A DNA stretch of 64,000 bases from Hyphomicrobiales bacterium (GTDB lineage Bacteria > Pseudomonadota > Alphaproteobacteria > Rhizobiales > Rhizobiaceae), in contig UCIA01000014.1 of NCBI GenBank assembly GCA_900472295.1, forward strand, positions 1 through 64,000, in the 5' to 3' direction. The position numbers and the translations under genes were made by a program. Positions 18,029-25,679 of this stretch are shown here, piece by piece. The notes beneath the pieces were generated by a model. The model saw nothing but the letters and a program-made list of their open reading frames with translations, was not told the origin of the DNA and ran no database searches. How positions within the stretch are numbered: position 1 is the first letter of the stretch; every line of letters begins with the position of its first letter.

Positions 18029-18988
18029 CTATTTCGGATGTCTGAGGCGCGGATTGGCGACGATCGCCCCGATGTCCGCAATGATGTTCAGGCTGATGTA
18101 AACGGCGGCAAAGACCAGTCCGACCGCCTGCACCACCGGCACGTCGCGCTTGGTGACGTGGTCGACGAGGTACTGCCCCATGCCGGGGTAGACGAAGATC
18201 ACTTCGACCACGACGACGCCGACGATCAGGTAGGCGAGGTTGAGCATGACGACGTTGATGATCGGTGCGATGGCGTTGGGGAAGGCGTGCTTGCGAATAA
18301 CATTGAAGGCCGACAGGCCTTTCAGTTCCGCCGTCTCGACATAAGCCGACTGCATGACGTTGAGGATCGCGGCACGCGTCATGCGCATCATGTGGGCCAG
18401 CACCACCAGCGTCAGCGCCGTCGCCGGCAGGGCGATCGCCTGCATGCGCTCACCGAAAGGCATCCCCTCATAGACGGTCGAAATGCCCGGGAAGATCTGC
18501 CACTTCACCGCAAAGAAATAGACGAGCACATAGCCGATGAAGAATTCGGGAAACGATGTCGAGGCGAGCGCCAGTCCCGAGATCAGCTTGTCGACCCAGC
18601 CATTGCGATAGCGCACGGCAATCAGGCCGAGAATGATGGCCAACGGCACGGCTACGACCGCGGCCCAGAAGGCGAGGAACAGCGTGTTCCACAACCGCCC
18701 TTTGATAGACGTCGCGATATCCTGGCCGCTCGACATAGCGGTGCCGAGATCACCGGTGACGACACCGCCGAGCCAGTGGAAATACCTGATATAGGCAGGG
18801 TCGTTGAGGCCGAGCTGCTCGCGCAGATTGGCGAGCGACTCCGGCGTCGCCGATTGCCCGAGAATGGCTTGTGCAACGTCGCCGGGCAGAATCTGGGTGC
18901 CGGCGAAGATCAGGACCGAGACGGCCAACAGGAGGACGATGCCCAGCGCAATGCGCTGGGCAATTAGCTTCAGGATGGGTGAAGACAT
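18029..18988 (-). CDS. Peptide-type ABC transporter permease (DppB family)
   Basis: This 319-residue inner-membrane permease has a first helix at residues 10-30 and the family motif LREQLGLNDPAYIRYFHWLG at about 53-72. Five further helices follow, with the ATPase-contact loop YVETAELKGLSAFNVIRKHA near residue 215. It starts 16 bases after the stop of the first binding-protein gene and precedes the DppC partner by nine bases. Confidence 0.9.
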   Translation of the reverse strand: MSSPILKLIAQRIALGIVLLLAVSVLIFAGTQILPGDVAQAILGQSATPESLANLREQLGLNDPAYIRYFHWLGGVVTGDLGTAMSSGQDIATSIKGRLWNTLFLAFWAAVVAVPLAIILGLIAVRYRNGWVDKLISGLALASTSFPEFFIGYVLVYFFAVKWQIFPGISTVYEGMPFGERMQAIALPATALTLVVLAHMMRMTRAAILNVMQSAYVETAELKGLSAFNVIRKHAFPNAIAPIINVVMLNLAYLIVGVVVVEVIFVYPGMGQYLVDHVTKRDVPVVQAVGLVFAAVYISLNIIADIGAIVANPRLRHPK

Positions 18989-19004
18989 ATCCGCAAGGCC
19001 GAGC

Positions 19005-20591
19005 TCAGGCCTGCAGCCAGCACTTTGCCAGCGCGTAGCCGTTCATCAGCTCCTGATGCGGATCGTCCACCCAGCCTTCGACCTTGGCGCCAGTTGCGTC
19101 GATGAACTGGTTGAACATAGGCAGGATCAGGCCACCGTCGTCGCGGACCATGACAGCCATGTCGTGGTACATCTGCTTGCGCTTGGTCTCGTCGAGCTCG
19201 GCGCGAGCCGCCAGCACCATCTTGTCGAAATCCGGGCGCTTGAAACGGGTGTCGTTCCAGTCGGCCGTCGACAGATAGGCGGTGGAGTACATCTGGTCCT
19301 GGGTCGAGCGTCCGCCCCAGTAGGAGGCGGAGAAGGGCTGCTTGTTCCAGACTTCCGACCAGTAGCCGTCGCCGGGTTCGCGCTTGATCTCCAGCGTGAT
19401 GCCGGCCTTGGCCGCGCTCTGCTGGAAGAGCTGCGCGGCATCGACTGCGCCGGGGAAGGCGACGTCCGAAGTCCGCAGCAGCACTGAGCCGTCATGGCCC
19501 GACTTCTTGAAGTGGAACTTGGCCTTGTCCGGATCATACTTGCGCTGTTCGATCTCGGTGAACAGCGGATAGGAAGCGTTGATCGGGAAGTCGTTGCCGA
19601 GCGAGCCGTAGCCGCGCAGGATCTTGTCCAGCATCTCTTCGCGGTCGATCGCCAGCTTCAGCGCCATGCGCAGATCGGCGTTGTCGAAGGGCGCCGTGTT
19701 GCAGTGCATGATGAAGACGTAGTGGCCGGGGCCGGCATGGTTGCGGATGGTGACACCCGGCAGCCGCTTGATCAGGTCGACGATCTTCGGCTCGACGCGG
19801 TTGATCATATTGACCTGGCCACCCTGCAGGGCTGCCGTGCGCGCCGTCGCATCGTTGATGACGATGATCTCGACCTGATCGGCATGGCCCATCTTGTCGC
19901 CCTGCCAATAATTGGCGAAGCGCTCGCCGCCGTGGCGCACGCCGGGCTCGTTGGTCTTGACCTTGTAGGGGCCGGCCGAGATGCCGGCATCGGCTCCGTC
20001 CTTGCCGCCGTTCGGCTGGATGATCAGGTGATAGTCGCTAAGCAGATAGGGAAGGTCGGCATTTGCCTCCTTCAGGGTCAGCACGACTTCCTTGCCGCTG
20101 GCCTTGATGCTCTCGATGCCCTTCATGTAGCCGAGCGCGCCGGATTTCGACTTCTCGTCCGAATGGCGTTCCAGCGTGGCGGCCACGTCCTCGGCGGTCA
20201 CCGTCTTGCCATTGTGGAATTCGACACCGTCACGGATCTTCAGCGTCCACACCTTGGCATCCGGCGACGAGCCGATTTCCTCGGCAATGCGGTTCTCAAG
20301 CTTGCCTTCCGGCGAAAGCTCGACGATCAGTTCGCCCCACATCTTGCCGAAGGCGAACGGCACCTGAGTCATCATCAGCGCCGGGTCGAGGCTGTTGGTG
20401 GATTCACCGCCGACCAGGCCGGCCTTCAGCGTGCCGCCCTTGACCGGGCCTGCGGCGCGCGCAGCGCTTGAAAGCAGCGAATTGGCGAACGGCGCGGCGA
20501 TGCCGAGCGCGGCGGCGCGGCCGAGAAAATCACGACGGCTCAGCTTGCCGGACGCAACACGCCGGCTCAGATATTCGAGTTCGTTGGACAT
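19005..20591 (-). CDS. ABC transporter substrate-binding protein, family 5 (copy 1)
   Basis: This is a 528-residue periplasmic binding protein. A twin-arginine-type leader (SRRDFLGRAAALG, residues 18-30) ends at SAARAA. The mature domain (GGESTNSLDPALMMTQVPF, WTLKIRDGVEFHNGKTV) is of the SBP_bac_5 family. GAGGAACTCAA precedes ATG. It is the first transporter gene of the operon, in the usual place for the primary binding protein. The 155-base gap upstream separates it from the hydrolase gene and may hold a promoter. It is highly similar to the copy at 13836; the ligand is unknown. Confidence 0.9.
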   Translation of the reverse strand: MSNELEYLSRRVASGKLSRRDFLGRAAALGIAAPFANSLLSSAARAAGPVKGGTLKAGLVGGESTNSLDPALMMTQVPFAFGKMWGELIVELSPEGKLENRIAEEIGSSPDAKVWTLKIRDGVEFHNGKTVTAEDVAATLERHSDEKSKSGALGYMKGIESIKASGKEVVLTLKEANADLPYLLSDYHLIIQPNGGKDGADAGISAGPYKVKTNEPGVRHGGERFANYWQGDKMGHADQVEIIVINDATARTAALQGGQVNMINRVEPKIVDLIKRLPGVTIRNHAGPGHYVFIMHCNTAPFDNADLRMALKLAIDREEMLDKILRGYGSLGNDFPINASYPLFTEIEQRKYDPDKAKFHFKKSGHDGSVLLRTSDVAFPGAVDAAQLFQQSAAKAGITLEIKREPGDGYWSEVWNKQPFSASYWGGRSTQDQMYSTAYLSTADWNDTRFKRPDFDKMVLAARAELDETKRKQMYHDMAVMVRDDGGLILPMFNQFIDATGAKVEGWVDDPHQELMNGYALAKCWLQA

Positions 20592-20745
20592 TTGAGTTCC
20601 TCACTCTGTTGGTTCGACCTTGTGGTCGTTTTTTGTTTGTTGTTACCAAGAGAATAATGGCCGGAAGGCAAAGCCGTAAGCAAGACCGAATGCGACATGC
20701 CGTGGCGTAAATCGCACGTCGCAACTGGACCAGTCGGTTCGGCGC

Positions 20746-22731
20746 TCAGAGCAGGTCGCGCGGGATCGTCTCTTCGAAATCGCGTTCGAAAACCAGCGTT
20801 TCGCCTTCATAGGCTTCGATTCTGGCGCTGACGATAAAGTTTTGCGCGTCGCAGCGCATTTCGGCCGACGTCTCGGTGCGCACCGACCATCCATTTCGCG
20901 ACAAGGTCTGCGTCCAGTGCGTGCGGCCGCAGGCCGACAGCGGGTCGTCGGGATGGATGACCCACGTCTCCCGGGCGATGCTGCCGTTGGCCAGTCCATG
21001 CGCGAGGTCGCGCACTTCGCCGAAATCGTCGGTGATCGACAGCGTGACGATGCCGGTCTTCTCGTCGCGGTCGACATGGCGCTCGGAATTCGCGGGCCGA
21101 ACCGTCTCGGTTGCCCAGGGCGTGGCGCCTTCGGGAGCCTGGAAGGAGACCTCGTCGCCTTTTGCCAGTGGGCGCAGCTGCAGCTTCAGCGTCGCCGCAG
21201 ATAGGCCGAGCCGAACCGGCTCCGGCGAGGGCCAGATCATCGGCCAGTAGGCGTTGGAGACGGCGACCCGCATGCGGTGACCGGCTGGAACGCGGTAAGC
21301 GCACTGGTCGAGGACCACGCGCGCCGAAACGGTTTCGCCGCGCACCAGCGCTTGCGGGAATTCATGCGAGTTGCGGTGGGTGAGGTTCAGCACGCCGTAG
21401 GAGATCAGTTCCGAGGCACCGTCGGGATGCACGTCACACAGCCGCACCGCGATGTTCGCCTGTGGCCGATCGGAGGAAAGGCGCACCTCCAGCTCGGGCG
21501 CACCGACAATGTCGATCGCCTCGGCGAGTACAGGCTGATCAAAGCAGACCGACAATGCATCGTCGGGACGCTGGTCGCCCGGCAGTTCCGGGCCGAAGGT
21601 GAACGGAAAATACTCGCCGCCGGCAAGGCCGCAGCTCTGTGGTGTCGCCACGATCGCCGGCTTGTCGCCGGCAGGGATGAGTTCTATCGCCTGCGTCTTG
21701 ATGTTGGCTGATGGCCACTCCTGTTCGGCCACCCAGCGCCCCGGCCGCACGGGATGCCAGCGCGCCGGGCGCACGCTGTCCATGACATAGGCGCGGTAGT
21801 CCGGGTCGCTCTCGACGCCGGTGTCTACGCCCTTCAGCCAGCGATCCCACCAGCGCAGCGCCTCCTGCAGGAAGCCGATGGCGGGTGTTGGCCCGGCATA
21901 ATGCGGGTATTTGTGGATCCACGGCCCGACAATGCCCTTCACCGGCGCCTGGATGTTGGTGACTAGGTGCGAGATCGTGTTGCGGTAGCCGTCATGCCAG
22001 CCGCCGATCGACAGCACCGCAGCCTTCACGGCGGAAAAGTCCTCGCAGATCGAACCGCGCTTCCAATAGGCGTCGCGGTGCTGGTGGCTGAGCCAGAGGG
22101 GCAGCAGGAAAGACTGGTCCTCCAGCCGTGTCAGCCACAGGTCGCGCCATCTGTTGTCGCCGGCAATCAGCGGATCCGGCGGCCGCGACGAGTAGGACAG
22201 CATGGTCGAGGCCCAGCCGAAATTTTCCGTCAGCAGGCAGCCGCCCTTGTAGTGGATGTCGTCGGCATAACGGTCGACGGTTGAGCACAGGCTGATGACA
22301 GCCTTCAGCGCCGGCGGCTGCTTGGCCGCCACTTGCAGGCAGTTGAAGCCGCCCCAGGAAATGCCCATCATGCCGACGCTGCCATTGCACCAGGGCTGCG
22401 CTGCCGCCCAGGCGATGACATCGCAGGCGTCCTGCAATTCCTGCTCGGAATATTCGTCGTCCATCAGCCCTTCGGAATCGCCATTGCCGCGCATGTCGAC
22501 GCGGATCGAGGCGTAGCCGTGGCCCGCGAAATAGGGATGCGTCAGCTGATCGCGAAAGATGGTGCCGTCGCGTTTGCGGTAAGGCAGATGCTCGAGGAGC
22601 GCCGGCACCGGATCGCTGCCGGCATCCCTAGGCATCCACACCCGCGCCGACAGCCGGCAGCCATCCGGCATGACGATGCCCATATCGGGGAATTCGACGA
22701 CCTTGCGGGGAAATTCGGTGACGGTTTTCAT
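20746..22731 (-). CDS. CocE/NonD-family alpha/beta hydrolase
   Basis: This hydrolase of about 661 residues, of the X-Pro dipeptidyl-peptidase/cocaine-esterase S15 type, cleaves acyl esters or peptide-like amides. The nucleophile elbow is GISWGG (near residue 130), with RVDMRGNGDSEG before it. A likely catalytic His is in GPWIHKYPHYAGP. The C-terminal half is the jelly-roll domain of the family (LEVRLSSDRPQANIAVRLCDV). I start it at ATG 22731 (MKTVTEFPRK); an ATG at 22776 is possible. No signal peptide is seen. It lies upstream of the transporter genes in the same direction, so it probably processes the imported compound. Confidence 0.85.
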   Translation of the reverse strand: MKTVTEFPRKVVEFPDMGIVMPDGCRLSARVWMPRDAGSDPVPALLEHLPYRKRDGTIFRDQLTHPYFAGHGYASIRVDMRGNGDSEGLMDDEYSEQELQDACDVIAWAAAQPWCNGSVGMMGISWGGFNCLQVAAKQPPALKAVISLCSTVDRYADDIHYKGGCLLTENFGWASTMLSYSSRPPDPLIAGDNRWRDLWLTRLEDQSFLLPLWLSHQHRDAYWKRGSICEDFSAVKAAVLSIGGWHDGYRNTISHLVTNIQAPVKGIVGPWIHKYPHYAGPTPAIGFLQEALRWWDRWLKGVDTGVESDPDYRAYVMDSVRPARWHPVRPGRWVAEQEWPSANIKTQAIELIPAGDKPAIVATPQSCGLAGGEYFPFTFGPELPGDQRPDDALSVCFDQPVLAEAIDIVGAPELEVRLSSDRPQANIAVRLCDVHPDGASELISYGVLNLTHRNSHEFPQALVRGETVSARVVLDQCAYRVPAGHRMRVAVSNAYWPMIWPSPEPVRLGLSAATLKLQLRPLAKGDEVSFQAPEGATPWATETVRPANSERHVDRDEKTGIVTLSITDDFGEVRDLAHGLANGSIARETWVIHPDDPLSACGRTHWTQTLSRNGWSVRTETSAEMRCDAQNFIVSARIEAYEGETLVFERDFEETIPRDLL

Positions 22732-22752
22732 GCGGGGCTCATAACGCCCCGC
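22732..22752 (-). other. Hairpin directly at the start codon of the CocE-type gene
   Basis: GCGGGGC and GCCCCGC form a perfect 7-bp stem with a 7-base loop that ends immediately before ATG 22731. In the message the stem would abut the start codon and contains another in-frame-free ATG in its loop. It may limit initiation, or may mean that the upstream ATG 22776 is used. Confidence 0.4.
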
Positions 22753-22811
22753 TATGCCAAGACTTTCAATCGCCATTCGCGACTGGAGCAGCGAAAATTG
22801 CGACCTGGCCG

Positions 22812-23225
22812 CTAACGCAATTCATCCAGCAGTTCGGGATGTTTTTCCAGCAGCGTCATTAGCTGGATGGTCGGACCGCTCGGCTCGATCAGGCCTCTTT
22901 CATACTTGTCGAAGGCGTTCTCACCGACTTTGAACAGAGAGCCGGCCTCGCGCTGCGACAGCTTGAGCTTTGTGCGCATACGGCGGATGGTTGCCGGAGC
23001 CGGCACACCATCGATCTTTTCCTTGAGGGTGCGAAGAGCCGCATCGGTGACGACCATATCGTCTCCCACATGCACGCCTTCGCCCTCCGAAGCCGGATAG
23101 TAGCCCGGCAGGTCGACCGTCATGCTCTCGCCCTTGTAGTCCACGGTGAATGGACGCACCCCACGCGTCAGCATTTCACCGGTTTCTGGGGAGATCATGG
23201 TTTCATTTCCTTCTCTTGTCGCCAT
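22812..23225 (-). CDS. mqsA: MqsA-type antitoxin and repressor lacking the zinc-binding cysteines
   Basis: This antitoxin of about 137 residues is the partner of MqsR. The C-terminal half is the MqsA helix-turn-helix (TIRRMRTKLKLSQREAGSLF, then ENAFDKYERG and LLEKHPELLDELR). The N-terminal half (ISPETGEML to LPGYYPASEG) aligns with the zinc domain of MqsA, but all four Cys are replaced; there is no cysteine in the protein. The start is either ATG 23231 (overlapping mqsR as ATGA) or ATG 23225, which has AGGAG at the better spacing of eight bases; I use the latter. It should neutralise the toxin and repress the operon. Confidence 0.88.
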   Translation of the reverse strand: MATREGNETMISPETGEMLTRGVRPFTVDYKGESMTVDLPGYYPASEGEGVHVGDDMVVTDAALRTLKEKIDGVPAPATIRRMRTKLKLSQREAGSLFKVGENAFDKYERGLIEPSGPTIQLMTLLEKHPELLDELR

Positions 23226-23227
23226 GG

Positions 23228-23533
23228 TCATTTCTCCTTGAACGACATGATCGTGAATTCGGTCACGACGTCGGCCTGGAATTTCACATAGAGGATCAGG
23301 TCGCGTGCCGGCACGTGATAGACATCCTGCCAGACACGATGATCCGCAAAGGTCGTCATCGACTTCACGAACATTTTCCGCGTCATGCCGCCGACTACTT
23401 CGACGACACCGGCACGGTCGAAGCCGAGACTGGTGGCATCCCGCAGCGCGGACGTCGTGATCGCCAGCGTACCGACAGACCCGAACGTCGTCTTGATGGC
23501 ATCAAGATCGTAAGTGGGCCGGCGTTTCTCCAT
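23228..23533 (-). CDS. mqsR: MqsR-type mRNA interferase toxin
   Basis: This 101-residue ribosome-independent endoribonuclease has the RelE-like fold. It opens with MEKRRPTYDLD and retains the family catalytic segment KSMTTFADHRVWQDVY (Lys, Thr and Gln) and the C-terminal SFKEK seen in E. coli MqsR. A reading frame continues to 23551, but MEKR is the conserved start and 23534-23560 is a palindromic operator region. Toxin before antitoxin is the normal mqsRA order. It is expected to cut mRNA, classically at GCU. Confidence 0.9.
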   Translation of the reverse strand: MEKRRPTYDLDAIKTTFGSVGTLAITTSALRDATSLGFDRAGVVEVVGGMTRKMFVKSMTTFADHRVWQDVYHVPARDLILYVKFQADVVTEFTIMSFKEK

Positions 23534-23560
23534 GGCATAATATGCCACCATAAAGGTGGC
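23534..23560 (-). promoter_or_regulatory. Candidate MqsA operator upstream of mqsR
   Basis: Two adjoining palindromes precede the mqsR start: GGCATA-A-TATGCC (23534-23546) and GCCACC-ATAAA-GGTGGC (23544-23560). Antitoxin-controlled operons normally have such sites over the promoter. The sequences differ from the E. coli MqsA site, so binding is inferred. Confidence 0.5.
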
Positions 23561-23595
23561 AATTCAAGATGCGTACATAGGCTGGTCGATTCGTC

Positions 23596-24189
23596 TCAGT
23601 TCAGCGGGATATCGTTCTCGGTCTTGCTGTCTTGATAGACACCGGACAGCGCGTCATAGCTGGCGGAAATCTTGCCGATGCGCGCCTCCAGCCGCTGACG
23701 CTCGGCCTCGGGCAGAGCCCGCACCAGCCTGCGGATGGAAAAGCTCTTCCAGTAGGCGTTCTCGGCGGCGTAGCCGCCGGGGTCGAGGGTGAAGACCTCT
23801 TTGAGAATCTTCAGATCGTGCGGGATGGCAAAGGAGTCGCGCGAATCCTCGTGGCTGAAGAGATAGTAGAAATTGTCGAAGCCGGTCCAGGTGATCGCCG
23901 ACAGGCAGAGCGAGCACGGCTCGTGCGTGGCGATAAAGATGGCGTCCTTGGTGTCGACGCGCTCGGCTTTCGGCATTTCATAGAAACGCTTCAGGCAGTG
24001 CACCTCGCCATGCCAGAGCGGGTTTTCCAACTCGTTGTTGGTCTCGGCCAGCACCAGCGAGCGATCCTCTTTCCGAAGGATTGCCGCGCCGAACAGCTTG
24101 TTGCCATGGGCAACGCCCTCTGCCGTCTTCGGCACGATGTCATGCTCGATGACGTCGAGCAGGCGGTCGATCAGCGAAATGTCGGTCAT
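23596..24189 (-). CDS. Cytidine-deaminase-superfamily deaminase in the ureide operon
   Basis: This 197-residue zinc deaminase has HGEVHC (zinc His and proton-shuttle Glu, near residue 60) and HEPCSLCLSA (two zinc Cys, near residue 90). The ATG at 24189 overlaps the allA stop as TGATG, so it is coupled to the ureide pathway. Family members deaminate guanine, nucleosides or related bases. A different guanine deaminase (amidohydrolase type) is encoded at 37141, so this one may act on another purine or on a toxic side product. The family is firm; the substrate is open. Confidence 0.82.
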   Translation of the reverse strand: MTDISLIDRLLDVIEHDIVPKTAEGVAHGNKLFGAAILRKEDRSLVLAETNNELENPLWHGEVHCLKRFYEMPKAERVDTKDAIFIATHEPCSLCLSAITWTGFDNFYYLFSHEDSRDSFAIPHDLKILKEVFTLDPGGYAAENAYWKSFSIRRLVRALPEAERQRLEARIGKISASYDALSGVYQDSKTENDIPLN

Positions 24190-24692
24190 CAAAGGGTCTC
24201 GTCGGGGAGATGGATTTCGTAAGGGTGCGAGAAATGGAATTCTTCGAGATTGGAGCCGTCGCCGCCCCGATCGACAATGACGAAATCCTGGGCTTCGCCG
24301 AGCGGCGTCAGCACCCCATGCCAGAGATTGCGTGGATAGTTGACGCCTTGCCCCGGTGCGGTGATGAAGGCATGCGGCTCGCCCGGGCCGTCCTTGTCGT
24401 CATGGCAGACGACGACCAGGAAAGGCCGCGGCGACAGCGGAATAAACGCCTGGCTGCCGAAAGGATGGCGCTCGACCATGGTCAGCTTCAGCGGCAGGTC
24501 GTACGGCGTGCCGCGCGCCATCGAGATCAGCACGCGCGCGTTCGGCCCCGTGGCTTCAGCGGTGGCGAGATCGTGGTAGCGCTCGGTCTTGCCGCCATTG
24601 ATCGGGTAATGATTGTCGCCGCCCATGTCGATGACATCACCGAAGCCGGCAAAGCTTTCGTGGGTCAGCTTCCGTGCTGTGATGCGGGTCAC
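24189..24692 (-). CDS. allA: Ureidoglycolate lyase AllA
   Basis: This 167-residue cupin-fold enzyme splits ureidoglycolate into glyoxylate and urea. Characteristic segments are FAGFGDVIDMGG, HPFGSQAFIPL, GQGVNYPRNLWHGVLTPL and DFVIVDRGG. It uses a GTG start at 24692, overlapping the allE stop as GTGA; a longer reading frame upstream is a shadow of allE. The position between allE and the deaminase supports the role. The product glyoxylate can feed the glycerate route encoded at 39094. Confidence 0.9.
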   Translation of the reverse strand: MTRITARKLTHESFAGFGDVIDMGGDNHYPINGGKTERYHDLATAEATGPNARVLISMARGTPYDLPLKLTMVERHPFGSQAFIPLSPRPFLVVVCHDDKDGPGEPHAFITAPGQGVNYPRNLWHGVLTPLGEAQDFVIVDRGGDGSNLEEFHFSHPYEIHLPDETL

Positions 24693-25552
24693 CGCGCGCG
24701 ACCGCCAATGCCCGCCCCGCCGAGCTTGGCGTGCCGGTTGACGTCCTTGTAGAGCAGATAACGGAATTTGCCGGGGCCGCCGGCATAGCAGGCCTGCGGG
24801 CAAAAGGCGCGCAGCCACATGAAGTCGCCGGCCTCGACCTCGACCCAGTCTTGGTTGAGGCGGTAGACGGCCTTGCCTTCGAGCACATAAAGCCCGTGCT
24901 CCATCACATGCGTCTCAGCAAACGGAATGACGGCGCCGGGTTCCAGCGTGACGATGGTGACATGCATGTCGTGGCGCATGTCGGCCGGATCGACGAAGCG
25001 GGTCGTCGCCCAACGGCCTTCGGTGCCAGCCATCGGCGTCGGCGCCACCTGCTGGTCGCTTGAGAAGAAAGCCTCCGGAGCGTCGATGCCGTCGACGGCC
25101 TCATAGGCCTTCCTGATCCAGTGGAAGCGCACGGCCTCTCGACCTTCGTTGCGCACCGTCCAGCCGCTGGCGGGCGGCAGGAAGGCAAAGCCGCCGGCTT
25201 GAAGCACATGTTTCTTGCCGGCGAGCGAAACGGTCAACTCGCCCTCGACCACGAACAGCACGCCCTCGGCGCCGGCGTCCGGCTCCGGCCGGTCGCTGCC
25301 GCCGCCAGGCAAGACCTCGACGATGTATTGCGAAAATGTCTCGGCAAAGCCCGACAGCGGCCTGGCGATGATCCAGGCCCTGGTCTTGTCCCAGAACGGC
25401 AGGGGGCTGGTGACGATGTCCTGCATCACCCCTTTGGGGATGACGGCATAGGCCTCGGTGAAGACGGCGCGGCCGGTCAAAAGCTCGTTCTGGCCGGGAT
25501 GGCCGCCATGCGGCGCATAGTAGGTTTTCTGGTCAGTCTTGATCATATCCAT
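24689..25552 (-). CDS. allE: (S)-ureidoglycine aminohydrolase AllE
   Basis: This 287-residue bicupin releases ammonia from ureidoglycine to give ureidoglycolate. The two cupin halves show GVLFVVEGELTVSLAG (near residue 97) and HVMEHGLYVLEGKAVYRLN (near residue 213, with the metal ligands His, Glu and a later Gln/His set). The N-terminus YYAPHGGHPGQNELLTGRAVFTEAY is typical of the family. It overlaps allA by four bases and is separated from puuE-uraD by a 106-bp repeat. The enzyme making ureidoglycine from allantoate is not found nearby. Confidence 0.92.
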   Translation of the reverse strand: MDMIKTDQKTYYAPHGGHPGQNELLTGRAVFTEAYAVIPKGVMQDIVTSPLPFWDKTRAWIIARPLSGFAETFSQYIVEVLPGGGSDRPEPDAGAEGVLFVVEGELTVSLAGKKHVLQAGGFAFLPPASGWTVRNEGREAVRFHWIRKAYEAVDGIDAPEAFFSSDQQVAPTPMAGTEGRWATTRFVDPADMRHDMHVTIVTLEPGAVIPFAETHVMEHGLYVLEGKAVYRLNQDWVEVEAGDFMWLRAFCPQACYAGGPGKFRYLLYKDVNRHAKLGGAGIGGRAR

Positions 25553-25573
25553 TGGGTCCTGACCCCTTGAGCA

Positions 25574-25679
25574 CTAGAGCAATTCCAGGAAAAGTGTGAG
25601 CGGTTTTCCGTCCGGAATTGCGTCAAAAACAAAGAGATAGAGCGGTTCTCCGTTTCCGTGAAACGGTGAAACGCTCTAG
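25574..25679. repeat. Dispersed palindromic repeat, family B copy 1
   Basis: This 106-bp element is bounded by the inverted ends CTAGAGC (25574-25580) and GCTCTAG (25673-25679). Inside it are AGCAATTCCAGGAAAAGTG and AGCGGTTTTCCGTC. A second, diverged copy in the same orientation lies at 59382-59482. The right end reaches into the last codons and stop of puuE-uraD. Confidence 0.75.

Noticed and set aside
17090..18967. A 625-codon open frame on the plus strand opposite the DppB/DppC permease genes
   Set aside because: It is antisense to two clear permease genes, its residues are Arg/Asp/His-rich with no family motif, and similar long antisense frames occur opposite most genes in this GC-rich DNA.
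20615..20634. Terminator-like hairpin CGACC-TTGT-GGTCG followed by T's on the plus strand
   Set aside because: No plus-strand gene ends there; the position is in the leader of a minus-strand binding-protein gene, and the stem has only five base pairs.
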